Made by a program: the position numbers and the translations under genes. From Planctomycetota bacterium (lineage in GTDB: Bacteria; Planctomycetota; Brocadiia; JAJRTI01): a stretch of DNA of 14,265 nucleotides. The first letter of the stretch is position 1. Each line of letters begins with the position of its first letter. Positions 1-7,810 of the stretch are shown here, one piece after another. Location: NCBI GenBank assembly GCA_024278415.1, contig JAJRTI010000737.1, positions 1 through 14,265 on the forward strand, in the 5' to 3' direction. The notes beneath the pieces are model-generated. The model was not told where the DNA came from and did not search any database. It worked only from the letters and a program-made list of their open reading frames with translations.

Positions 1-67
1 CACCGCCCGCATCGGGGTCTGCGCCACCAAAGGCGGCAAAGCTGTCCCCATGGTCTGCGCCAATCAT

Positions 68-103
68 GCTCTGCATCCGTGGGTCGGCTCTGCCATCCGT
101 GGG
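68..103. repeat. Short imperfect direct repeat upstream of the propeller gene
   Basis: Two near-identical copies of GCTCTGC(C)ATCCGTGGG lie at 68-83 and 87-103 and differ by one inserted C. A GC-rich hairpin, GCGGCC-AAC-GGCCGC, follows at 125-139. I see no convincing gene or promoter in 1-265. This could be decayed repeat DNA or a regulatory tandem; the sequence does not decide between them. Confidence 0.4.
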
Positions 104-265
104 ACACCTCCGACCTCTTTGGTTGCGGCCAACGGCCGCGCTAGGACCTCTGTGGCTCTAAGAACATCTCCGCGGCACGCGAAGATGCCACAGCCTAAGA
201 CTCTAGTCGGTGCAAGAGTAGTCGTAGGTCGATCATGTGAACGACGGTGTGAGCGGCGGCGTCTC

Positions 266-1696
266 ATGAGTGACTTCAAGACAGTTCTGCTCCTACTCGC
301 TGCCGCCGCGACCGTCGCACGTGCAGCACCCAACAAGGACGAACGCCCTGTGACCCAGAACGCTCGCCTCTACCGGAAGGTCGCCATCCCGAAGGAGTTC
401 CTCGTCACGCGCAAAGGCGTGACCTTCGGCGGCGACGTTCGCATTGGCGATCTGGCCGGCGAGGGCCGCTGCGACTTCCTCGTGTATCGCTGCAACCACG
501 GCGCGCCTACGGGCGCGCACGTGGGCGGCATGAAGCCCTGCTTCCTTGGCGCATTCACCATCGACGGCCAGCCCCTGTGGAGCCAGGGCGAGGGCGGCAA
601 TCATCCCTCGCGGCCCATGAGCGTCGCGGTGCACGATTTCGACGGCGACGGCTCCGCGGAGGTGGTGTGCTTCTGGCATCGGCCCAAGCCGGGCGGCGAT
701 GCGGACTGGCAGTCGCTCGAAGACGTGGTCGTGCAGATCCGAAGCGGCAAGACGGGCGAGGTGATGCGCGAAGCCGCACCGCATGCGATCACAGCGCGAC
801 GGAGGCGCGACCCGGTCGGCGCCAACTGGGTGCATCAGCGCCTGCTCATCGCCAACTTCCGCGGGCTCGAACGGCCGCGGGACTTTGTCGTGAAGCTGGG
901 CGACACGTACGTCGCGATGGACGACGAACTGAACGTGCTGTGGACGTACCGATCCAAGTGGGTCCAGTACGCGAACTGCCCGGCGTACATCCCGTCGGTG
1001 GGAGACATCGACGGCGACGGCCGGGACGAAGTGAACACGGGCTACGCGGTGCTCGACTCCGACGGCACGCTGCTATGGGAGAAGAAGCTCGCCAAGAACA
1101 TGGATTCCGTCGCTATCGCCGAATGGGACGGCGGCCACGCGCGGGCGATTTGCTCAGGCGGCGGGCACGTGATGGACGCCAAAGGCAACGTGGTGCTGGG
1201 AGTCGGAGAGGAACTCGTGCCCCATGGCCAGGAGGTACGCGTGGCCGACTTCCATAGCGGCTACCCCGGCCCCGAGATGGCGCTGCGCTGGAACGGGCAC
1301 AACACGGACATCTACGTCGTGAGCAGCGCGACCGGCGAGATCGTGAACAAGATGAAGATCAACTTCTCGCCGACGAACGTGGGCATGGAGGCTGTGCAGT
1401 GGAACGGCCCGGACAAGCCGGCGCTGCTCTACAACGGCGGCTGGCTGTGGGATCTGGAGATGGGGAAAGGCGCTGCACTGCCAGGCCTGCCACCGCCGTT
1501 GGGCAACGACGTCCACCGCATGAGCTTCTACCACGCCATCGCGGCCAACGTCTGCGGCGACGAGCGGGAGGAGCTGGTGCTGTGGGATCCTGCCGCGGCG
1601 CACGTCTACATCTACACCCCCGACCCGCTCGACGAAGCCGCGTACGCGGGGTACAAGCCAGAGCCGAAGCAATACAACCCGCGCCTGATGGACTAA
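266..1696 (+). CDS. Secreted FG-GAP/VCBS-type beta-propeller protein, PL11 rhamnogalacturonan-lyase-like
   Basis: This is a 476-residue exported protein. The ATG at 266 was chosen over the in-frame ATG at 50 because it begins a clean signal peptide (hydrophobic stretch about 6-17, cleavage near ARA-AP at 20/21), while the upstream 72 residues look non-coding. No clear Shine-Dalgarno is visible. Calcium-binding-loop-like blade motifs recur: GDLAGEGRCD (61-70), HDFDGDGSAEV (123-133), GDIDGDGRDEV (246-256) and a degenerate CGDEREEL (430-437). Such D-x-D-G-D-G-x-x-E loops inside a propeller, and the closing GDEREE-type strand, are typical of PL11 rhamnogalacturonan lyases, which cleave the pectin RG-I backbone by beta-elimination. 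PL11 members are usually longer (about 600 residues), so enzymatic activity is not assured and it may only bind glycan. It converges with the reductase gene and sits in a glycosidase cluster, which fits a polysaccharide role. Family assignment is from memory of motifs. Confidence 0.7.
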   Translation: MSDFKTVLLLLAAAATVARAAPNKDERPVTQNARLYRKVAIPKEFLVTRKGVTFGGDVRIGDLAGEGRCDFLVYRCNHGAPTGAHVGGMKPCFLGAFTIDGQPLWSQGEGGNHPSRPMSVAVHDFDGDGSAEVVCFWHRPKPGGDADWQSLEDVVVQIRSGKTGEVMREAAPHAITARRRRDPVGANWVHQRLLIANFRGLERPRDFVVKLGDTYVAMDDELNVLWTYRSKWVQYANCPAYIPSVGDIDGDGRDEVNTGYAVLDSDGTLLWEKKLAKNMDSVAIAEWDGGHARAICSGGGHVMDAKGNVVLGVGEELVPHGQEVRVADFHSGYPGPEMALRWNGHNTDIYVVSSATGEIVNKMKINFSPTNVGMEAVQWNGPDKPALLYNGGWLWDLEMGKGAALPGLPPPLGNDVHRMSFYHAIAANVCGDEREELVLWDPAAAHVYIYTPDPLDEAAYAGYKPEPKQYNPRLMD

Positions 1697-1710
1697 CGCT
1701 CGCCCGGTTC

Positions 1711-1759
1711 GGAGCGGAACGCCTTCGCGTTCCGACGGACGGCGAAGGCCGTCCGCTCC
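1711..1759. repeat. Three-way-junction inverted repeat between convergent genes (possible bidirectional terminator or REP-like element)
   Basis: Two perfect 7-bp hairpins, GGAACGC-CTTC-GCGTTCC (1716-1733) and GGACGGC-GAAG-GCCGTCC (1737-1754), are separated by GAC and enclosed by a perfect 5-bp stem, GGAGC (1711-1715) with GCTCC (1755-1759). The tetraloops CTTC and GAAG are reverse complements. An alternative long hairpin is also possible: GGAGCGGA pairs with TCCGCTCC and GCCTTCGC with GCGAAGGC. The element starts 14 nt after one stop codon and ends 28 nt before the other. There is no T-run on either strand, so a classical intrinsic terminator is not shown. No second copy was seen in the window. 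Confidence 0.7.
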
Positions 1760-1787
1760 TCTTGGCTGCGACGAAGCCCTCGTTGGC

Positions 1788-2912
1788 CTACAGCCGGTTC
1801 GGCGTCTCGCCGCGTAGCTTCGCAAGCGCGAGCCGCGCTTTGCGTGGCACGTCGATACCGTACGGACACACGACCGCAGCCGCATCGTCGAGGAGCGCCT
1901 CCGCCTGCCAGCCTCGCTGCTGGAAGCGCGCCCGTGCCATGTCGCCGAGCGAGAACCAGTTGGCCAGCCGCAGCCGCAGCGCGTAGTCGGCCGGGTCGTG
2001 GGGCAGGTAATCGATCATCTGCCGGTCGCAATAGCCCTCCAGCCGGAACAGCTCCATGAGCGCGCCGGTGCATTGCCCGCACTGGCGGCACACGTAGTCG
2101 CCCAACTCAACAGCGTCACGCAGGATCGCCTCCCGCTCGTCTGCCCCGGCCGGGCCGCGGCGCACCGCGGCCGCGCACTCGCGCACGTGCGCGGGATCGT
2201 TCATGCCGCACACGAGCACGTCGGCCCCCACGCCGAGAGCGTAGCGCATCGCGCTCTCAACTGAGCGATACAGAAACCCATCACCCAACGGCTTCATGGC
2301 CGTGATGCCCACATTGTGTTCGCGCGCGAGCGGGAAGACCCGCTCGGTGATCTCGGGGAGATACATCAAGTCGAGGTAGTTGCACCAGATGAGGATAAGC
2401 GATAAGGGGAGCCGTTCGAGCGCCTCGACGTACATGGGTATGCGGTGGCTGCTCATGCCCATGCCGCGGACCAGCCCCTGGTCGATTGCTTGCTGCATGC
2501 CTTCGAGCGCTCCGCCCGGCGCGGTGATCTGGTCGAGCTTGTCCACGGTGCTGACGCCGTGGAAGAAGTAGAACTCGACGTGGTCGGTGCGCAGGAGCTT
2601 GAGCGTATCGTCGAGGTCGCGCAGCAGATCGTCCCGCGTGGCCGCTCCGCTCTTGCTGCACAGCACGACCTCGTCGCGGCGTCCCTCCAACGCGCGGCCC
2701 AGCTTGTCCTCGGACGCTCCCTTGCCGTAGCCGCGGGCGGTTTCAATGTAATTGCCGCCGGCCGCGAGGAATTCCTCGACGACCTGGGCGACGACCTCCG
2801 ACGATATCTCGACCTGGTGGAAGCCGCCGAGCGCGAGGCGGCTCACCTCGATGCCGGTGTCGCCTAGGGAGACAAGAGGAAGGTGGGCCGAATTAGCTGT
2901 GTCTTGCCGCAT
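1788..2912 (-). CDS. Aldo/keto reductase with C-terminal Fe-S-type Cys cluster
   Basis: This 374-residue cytoplasmic protein should be an NAD(P)H-dependent oxidoreductase acting on a carbonyl or sugar alcohol. The ATG at 2912 is preceded by GGAG about 6 nt upstream on the minus strand; upstream in-frame residues look non-coding. The AKR barrel covers about 15-250. The catalytic tetrad positions read E57 (in NYIETARGYG, where Asp is usual), Y62, K87 (CSKSG) and H118 (FFHG). The tail carries C275-x2-C278-x2-C281, C295 and C349-P350 (VVCPYGIDVP), matching the ferredoxin-like [4Fe-4S] extension known in one AKR subgroup, though with wider spacing than the compact form. It lies 114 nt downstream of the CBM9-like segment on the same strand, so co-transcription with the giant glycosidase gene is likely. 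The stop is TAG. Substrate unknown; sugar metabolism is inferred from context. Confidence 0.9.
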   Translation of the reverse strand: MRQDTANSAHLPLVSLGDTGIEVSRLALGGFHQVEISSEVVAQVVEEFLAAGGNYIETARGYGKGASEDKLGRALEGRRDEVVLCSKSGAATRDDLLRDLDDTLKLLRTDHVEFYFFHGVSTVDKLDQITAPGGALEGMQQAIDQGLVRGMGMSSHRIPMYVEALERLPLSLILIWCNYLDLMYLPEITERVFPLAREHNVGITAMKPLGDGFLYRSVESAMRYALGVGADVLVCGMNDPAHVRECAAAVRRGPAGADEREAILRDAVELGDYVCRQCGQCTGALMELFRLEGYCDRQMIDYLPHDPADYALRLRLANWFSLGDMARARFQQRGWQAEALLDDAAAVVCPYGIDVPRKARLALAKLRGETPNRL

Positions 2913-2934
2913 GGTTTCTCCGTTGCTGCCGTTA

Positions 2935-2946
2935 GTGTCATGACAC
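2935..2946. promoter_or_regulatory. 12-bp perfect palindrome upstream of the reductase gene
   Basis: GTGTCATGACAC is a perfect palindrome ending 23 nt upstream of the reductase ATG on the minus strand, in the 114-nt gap after the giant gene. It is a plausible operator for a dimeric repressor, but no convincing -35/-10 pair was found beside it. A 12-bp palindrome can occur by chance in a window this size. Confidence 0.3.
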
Positions 2947-3026
2947 GGCGGAAGTGTCGAACGCACCGCCGCCCTTTGGTAGTGAGGCCACCGTGGACCC
3001 ACCGCTCCTGGGCGTCGCGACCGAGG

Positions 3027-3632
3027 CTACTCAAACTTCAGCATCCCATAACGCTCGACATCGGACCACCTGCCGACCCGAGCCCAGTAGCTCTCGGGAG
3101 TCCGAAACTCCCTGAACCGACGCAGGAAGTTCGCGCGCCATTGCTCCCCCGGCTTGGGCGCCGGCGCCTCCAGCGAGGCGAACGGGATTGCGGCCTCCAC
3201 GATCCATTCGCCTTCCTTGACTCCGGTCGCCAAGGCCCAAGGCCTGTGGAGCAGATCGTCCTGGCCCACACCCCACTCGCCGGAGGCAGCGAAGTAGCGC
3301 ACGCCTCCTGCGTTCGTTGCGAACTGCCGGACCTGGCGCCCGCGGGGACTCAGGAACATGACGACCGTGTCGTCGTACTTCCTCAGCACCTGCACGGGGT
3401 TCTCAGGCGCCGCCGTCATCCTCAGGGCTTTCACGTCTGGGTCGGCCATGCGTAGGGCGATGTAGAGTGTCTTGTCGTCGTAGCACGCCTGCACCGACGT
3501 GTCCACCAGTGGCATGCCCTTGTACGCCCTGCCCGAAGCCACGCTCAGGAAGCGGTAACTCGGAGGTGCGTCCCGCCACACCGGCTCATCGAGCTTGCCA
3601 TCAATTGTCGGCGCCCGCCCCTTTGCGGACAC
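3027..3632 (-). CDS. CBM9-like carbohydrate-binding C-terminal segment (severed from the upstream glycosidase by a TAG)
   Basis: The reading gives 201 residues from a GTG at 3632, but the same frame is open without interruption back to the TAG at 3759-3761, so this is better read as the tail of one larger protein than as a separate gene. The start APTIDGKLDEPVW, the later ACYDDKTLYIALRMADPD and the closing strand regions are typical of the CBM9-like/DOMON sugar-binding fold (about 190 residues), which usually sits at a protein terminus to hold an enzyme on its polysaccharide. There is no signal peptide and no convincing Shine-Dalgarno at the GTG. If translated alone it would stay in the cytoplasm, which makes no sense for this module. 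The stop is TAG at 3027-3029. Confidence 0.65.
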   Translation of the reverse strand: MSAKGRAPTIDGKLDEPVWRDAPPSYRFLSVASGRAYKGMPLVDTSVQACYDDKTLYIALRMADPDVKALRMTAAPENPVQVLRKYDDTVVMFLSPRGRQVRQFATNAGGVRYFAASGEWGVGQDDLLHRPWALATGVKEGEWIVEAAIPFASLEAPAPKPGEQWRANFLRRFREFRTPESYWARVGRWSDVERYGMLKFE

Positions 3633-3758
3633 GGCCTGGAGCTGAGGTGTTTCCTTTGGGTCCAGATCGATCTGCGGCCTCCCAGGCAGACGCGCGGAGA
3701 ACGTGCTGGCTTGGCGCAGTATCTCCCGCAGTGTCCACAGGCGCCAGTGCGTCAGGTC

Positions 3759-3761
3759 CTA
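3759..3761 (-). other. In-frame amber codon interrupting a 1522-codon gene
   Basis: On the minus strand the frame reads ...KRYAAAW, TAG, DLTHWRLWTLREIL... and stays open for 243 further codons to the TAG at 3027-3029. The stop lies inside an apparent amphipathic helix that continues smoothly on the other side. CAG to TAG (Gln) or TGG to TAG (Trp) is a one-base explanation. The codon is followed by G and there is no CARYYA-type readthrough context. TAG also ends the reductase and the sigma-54 activator genes here, so it is an ordinary stop in this genome. Confidence 0.85.
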
Positions 3762-6700
3762 CCAAGCCGCGGCGTACCGCTTGGCTCCCAGCAGGCTGCG
3801 TCCGCTCTTGAGTTGCGCGCTGATGAATTCGCGGTCCTTCAGCGTAATCGCCAGAGCCGTGGCCCGGTCCGCCAGAAGCCTGCCCATGTCCGCGATGATC
3901 CATCGCATGTGTGCGAGGTCGGCGTCGCTGAGCGGCTCGTTGCCCCATCGGACGACCTTCACCTGTCCCTGCGCGCGGAACGCGGCCATGCCGAAAGGGC
4001 CGAGCGCTACAGGAACGACCGTGTTCGCTCCCTCGCTTCGCGTCTGTACGACGCGGCCATCGCAGGGAGTGGCCACCTGCGTCTTGCCGCTCAACACCAC
4101 GTGGCCGCGGATCGGCCAGTACCCTGGGTTGGCCACCGTGAACCACGTCTGCCCGTCCTTGACCAATACGCGGATCGCCAAGTTGTGCCGAAAGTCGGTC
4201 GTGCCGCCGACCGGCTCGAAGCGCTCCTTCGGCAGCGCCGTGATGGCCTTGGCGACTTGCCGGACCTGCTGCTCGCGGCTGTCGATGATGTTCACGTCGG
4301 TGAGGCCGAACACGAGGATGTCGGGGTCCGCGCCGATCAGGGCCTGGGTGTAGGATTCGAGAGCGTTGTCGCCATGGGCTTGGGAGATGAAGCGGCTCAC
4401 GTTCCGCGGGGTGGGCCAGTCGGGCGGCTTGATGTTGGCGACGCCGCCCTTGCCATCGAACCAGCCCGGCGTGCTCGTGGGTAGTTCGTGCCAGCAGGTG
4501 TCGAGCGACACGAGCCGATTTCGGGGATTGTCATAGTACGCGATCGCTTCGGGGCTCACGGCCTGCGGCCAGTAGTAGGGCTTCCCCTGGCTGTGCGGCC
4601 CGGTGGGGTAGATGTAGCGCCCGAACCAAATGTGCGGCTCGCCGCGCACCACGCTGGGGTCCATGCCCATTTCCCGAAAATAGTCCCGATACGACTTGCC
4701 GGACTCGTTCAGCCAATATCGGAGGGTTCCGCCGATGAGGTGGTATGCGTAGAGCACGTTCAGATCGCGCCGGTGCTCGTGGAGCACCTTCAGCGTCTTG
4801 GTCATGTACGTGCCCGTCTTGCGGCAGCGCCAGTCGATCCACTTGGCGCGCATTGCGTCGGACGTGAGGAATAGGTAGCGCTTCATGAACCGCTCCGGGT
4901 CGCGCGGTGCGGCGGGGACTTTGATGCCCGTGTCTTTCTCAAACGCGGCGATGGTCGCGTCGGAGTAGTCGTAGTCGAACGGCGCGGCGTGGGGTGCGCA
5001 GGGCCCTGGCCCCATGCCTCCGCCGTCGATGTACACGAAGTAGTAGATGCCTTTCCATGCGGGCGAGAACGCGAACTTCTCAGCCAAATCGTCGGCGACC
5101 TTCAGATACCCGGCCTCCACGGCTGGGTGGTTCGGGTTCGCGTTCCACCCGCCCTGCTTGCCGTCTTTGGCCACGAAGGACACGGTATCCGCTCCCTCCG
5201 CCACTTCCGCATCTCCGACCGCGTACTCGGCCCGGATGCTCTTGTGGCAGGTGTACTCGACCATGGAATACATCGCGATCCCGTTGCGCTCGAAGAAGCG
5301 CAGGGCCGTCTCCCGAATGTCCTGGAGCAGCCGGCCGTCTCCGGGCACGCGTTCGGGGGGAGTGTACGGAGTATTGTACTCATTGTATTGAAACGAGCCC
5401 ATCACGTGCAGGTTTTGGCCTGTGAAGCGCAGGTACGCGGTGTAGTTGCGGCACGCGTCGAAATGCCACCGCAGCCGCTGCGTGAACCGAGCCACCATGT
5501 CGTAGCCGAGTTTGTCGTAGCGAATCTGGTAGGCGTCCATGCCGTCCCCATCGCTGAACGTGCGGCCCAAGCTCCGAGCGCGTTCGGTGTGGATGCCGAA
5601 GAACCGCTGCCCACTGGTTTGGATCTTCAGCGCCGGCAGCTCCTTGACGCGGTAGATGCGAACCCGGGCCGCCGCGGCGCGCAGCCCCGGTTTCAAGTTC
5701 ACAATGTCCAGCGTATGGATCTCCGGGTCAGCCCAGTGCAACCACCGCATTTCGTGCATCTTGCCGTCCAGCGGGTACTTGCCTCCCGTCACCAGCGACG
5801 GCCCGTCCTCCGAGTTGTAATCGCGAGTGTACCGGGTCCGAAACGGGATCGGCGGCCTCTCCCGGCAGTCCCGCGCCGCGCTCGTGACCGACACGCCGAT
5901 CCAGCGCTCCGCGTCGTTCGGGTATTCGAGCACCATCAGATACCAGGAATAAGGATGCTTGAACTCGAAGCGATAGGAGAACAGCGCCCGGACCCGGTCG
6001 TCGGTCACTTCGCGATAGGCCAGCCCTTTCTGGCGCAGGATCCTCGGCGTGTCCACTCCCTCGGCCGGCTCCTTGTAGGGCTGGCGATGGGCCTTGGCCT
6101 CCACCCAGCGGTGCGGGTCCGCGGGGTCGGTGAAATCGATGACGTCTTCCAACTCCAAGTCCATGCCTTCCTCGTACGAATCCCCCGCGACCTCCTTCAT
6201 GGGCAGCCGGCCGACCACGATGAGCGGCTCCTCGAATCGGCGCTCGACCACCTTGCCATCGATGGCCATCTCCACTTCCAGCGTATACACGCCCGGGTCT
6301 CGCCTGCCCATGTCAATCGTATACACGAGCGAATGCGCGTTCGGCCTGGGCCGCGCCTGTCGCGCGATGCCGCGGCCCACTTCGGGCCGCTCGTTTTCCC
6401 GCTTGACTCGGCGCAGCACCCAGGCCATCGCCGGGCGATCTCGCAAGAGCCCCTCCGGCACGCGCACGTTCACCCGAACCGGCCGGGCGCTGTCGAAGTA
6501 GAGCTTCGGATCGTTTCCCGGGTTCTCCAGCAGCAGCCGGCCGTCATAGACCGGCCAGCGGCGCTTGGCGGTCCCCAAGTTCGGAGTAGCCAGCGTGGCT
6601 CGCTTCCAGTTGGAAGCATCGAACTCCACACTGGTCCAGCCCTTCTCCGCGGCGCCGGCCCCCTTCCAACTTGCGTCCGCGTCCAGTCGCGCCACGGTCC

Positions 6701-7595
6701 CGTCGGCCATGACCACTGTGCCCTGGAAGTAGACCAGTGGCGCGCCGCGATCGGTCCGCGACTGCTGTGCAAAAAGGCAGAGGACGTTCTTCTTGCCAGG
6801 CCTCAGATAGGGAGCGAGGTCCACCGGCCCCATGGGTTGGAAGGTATCCGCGGCCGGCACGCGCTGGCCGTTCAGCGTCACTATCGAGGTTCGAGAGACC
6901 TCCCCCACCGCGCGCCAGATCGTGCCCTCTGGCAGTTCGAACTCCTTGCGGAAACAGCCCTGACTGAGCGACTGTGTGATCCGGATCGAGGCGATCTCGA
7001 TGGTGCTCCCGGCGGCCCCGGTGATGGTGAGCCCGAATCCGTCGGCGCCGGCCCGGTAAGCCCTAAACCGCACGGTCTGCCAGTCCTTGCCCTTCACTAT
7101 CGCCTTGGCATGGGGCACGGCCCAGAACGCGATCTTCTCGTGGCTGTATCGCCCGGGCTTGGCGCTCCCGTTCGCCCAAAGCGCGAGCGTCCACTGGCTC
7201 GATAGCGCCGATTGCCGCACCTTCATCTCGATTTCATTCCATCCCGAGAACATCATCACCCGCTCCCGCTTCGTCTGCCGGCCGTCGTAGTTCCCCCACC
7301 CCACCACGACCTTGCTCCCCGCCGCGCGAAACCGCAGCCCTTCGTCTCCAAACGTCACGTCCCTCGCCTCTGGCGAGAAGTACGTGAAATTGCATGTCTC
7401 ATCTTTGCTGAATCGCCATGGCCTGCCCAAGCGATCCGCTGCGAGGTCGGTCGTCACCCGATACGTCTTGAGCTGCTGTGCGCGGTACAGATCCGAAGGC
7501 GCCACGCGCGGCAGCGGATTGATCGCGGCCGCAACGGTGGCAAACAGCCCCATGGCCAGCGCAAAAGACCATCGCCGGATTCCATCACGGTTCAT
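3759..7595 (-). CDS. Giant secreted multidomain glycoside-hydrolase-like protein (truncated by amber codon)
   Basis: The reading is 1278 residues to the TAG and 1522 codons in all if joined to the CBM9-like tail. The ATG at 7595 is fixed by a perfect AGGAGG 7 nt upstream and a signal peptide (RRWSFALAMGLFATVAAA, cut near 24/25). In order: a laminin-G-like beta-sandwich (about 60-205), a rhamnosidase-type galactose-binding-like domain (about 213-340, with LNGQRV and the DLAPYLRPGKKNVL stretch), further beta domains (about 350-650), a TIM-barrel region (about 665-1110) containing FVYIDGGGMGPG and a YSDATIAAFEKDTGIKVP block like GH10-like/GHL10 or GH42-type proteins, a small beta-sandwich (about 1115-1210) and a helical segment from about 1222 that runs through the stop. 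I cannot assign a GH family or name the catalytic acids. It probably acts outside the cytoplasm on a complex plant or algal glycan. Confidence 0.75.
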   Translation of the reverse strand: MNRDGIRRWSFALAMGLFATVAAAINPLPRVAPSDLYRAQQLKTYRVTTDLAADRLGRPWRFSKDETCNFTYFSPEARDVTFGDEGLRFRAAGSKVVVGWGNYDGRQTKRERVMMFSGWNEIEMKVRQSALSSQWTLALWANGSAKPGRYSHEKIAFWAVPHAKAIVKGKDWQTVRFRAYRAGADGFGLTITGAAGSTIEIASIRITQSLSQGCFRKEFELPEGTIWRAVGEVSRTSIVTLNGQRVPAADTFQPMGPVDLAPYLRPGKKNVLCLFAQQSRTDRGAPLVYFQGTVVMADGTVARLDADASWKGAGAAEKGWTSVEFDASNWKRATLATPNLGTAKRRWPVYDGRLLLENPGNDPKLYFDSARPVRVNVRVPEGLLRDRPAMAWVLRRVKRENERPEVGRGIARQARPRPNAHSLVYTIDMGRRDPGVYTLEVEMAIDGKVVERRFEEPLIVVGRLPMKEVAGDSYEEGMDLELEDVIDFTDPADPHRWVEAKAHRQPYKEPAEGVDTPRILRQKGLAYREVTDDRVRALFSYRFEFKHPYSWYLMVLEYPNDAERWIGVSVTSAARDCRERPPIPFRTRYTRDYNSEDGPSLVTGGKYPLDGKMHEMRWLHWADPEIHTLDIVNLKPGLRAAAARVRIYRVKELPALKIQTSGQRFFGIHTERARSLGRTFSDGDGMDAYQIRYDKLGYDMVARFTQRLRWHFDACRNYTAYLRFTGQNLHVMGSFQYNEYNTPYTPPERVPGDGRLLQDIRETALRFFERNGIAMYSMVEYTCHKSIRAEYAVGDAEVAEGADTVSFVAKDGKQGGWNANPNHPAVEAGYLKVADDLAEKFAFSPAWKGIYYFVYIDGGGMGPGPCAPHAAPFDYDYSDATIAAFEKDTGIKVPAAPRDPERFMKRYLFLTSDAMRAKWIDWRCRKTGTYMTKTLKVLHEHRRDLNVLYAYHLIGGTLRYWLNESGKSYRDYFREMGMDPSVVRGEPHIWFGRYIYPTGPHSQGKPYYWPQAVSPEAIAYYDNPRNRLVSLDTCWHELPTSTPGWFDGKGGVANIKPPDWPTPRNVSRFISQAHGDNALESYTQALIGADPDILVFGLTDVNIIDSREQQVRQVAKAITALPKERFEPVGGTTDFRHNLAIRVLVKDGQTWFTVANPGYWPIRGHVVLSGKTQVATPCDGRVVQTRSEGANTVVPVALGPFGMAAFRAQGQVKVVRWGNEPLSDADLAHMRWIIADMGRLLADRATALAITLKDREFISAQLKSGRSLLGAKRYAAAW

Positions 7596-7726
7596 CGAAC
7601 ATCCTCCTGTTCCTTGGGGAATCGAAGGGCCGTGCTTCCGTTTCACACACCGCAAGGAGCATAACGTACGAACCAACGGTAACGCCACCCTTCGGCAGCA
7701 GCCACGCCCGGCGCGGCGCCCGGGGG

Positions 7727-7755
7727 TTGAGTCCAGCGTGAGCGTCTGCCATAAT
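7727..7755 (+). promoter_or_regulatory. Sigma-70-like promoter pointing toward the GH4 gene
   Basis: TTGAGT (7727-7732) and CATAAT (7750-7755) are separated by exactly 17 bp and match the -35/-10 consensus at 4 and 5 of 6 positions. Predicted initiation is near 7762, which falls on a strong hairpin CGCGGCC-N5-GGCCGCG (7761-7779). The next gene on this strand is GH4, so its 5' leader would be about 466 nt. No better promoter was found nearer to GH4. Confidence 0.5.
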
Positions 7756-7810
7756 CGCCTCGCGGCCGACGGGGCCGCGCGGTTTCACCTCGAGAGGCCT
7801 ATGGGTCGGC

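Noticed and set aside
1..74. Minus-strand frame starting near 74/67 (MQSMIGADHGDS...) running off the left edge, and the plus-strand frame from position 2.
   Set aside because: Only about 20-25 residues are visible, with no recognisable motif and no clear Shine-Dalgarno; it could be the start of a neighbouring gene but cannot be supported here.
50..265. N-terminal 72-residue extension of the propeller protein.
   Set aside because: Arg-rich, low-complexity translation over repeat DNA; the signal peptide begins at the internal ATG at 266.
1154..1885. Long open frames antisense to the propeller gene, and similar long shadows antisense to the giant gene (4989-7205) and to the sigma-54 gene (11400-12917).
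   Set aside because: They come from high-GC codon bias opposite clear genes; the translations are Arg/His/Val-rich with no family motif.
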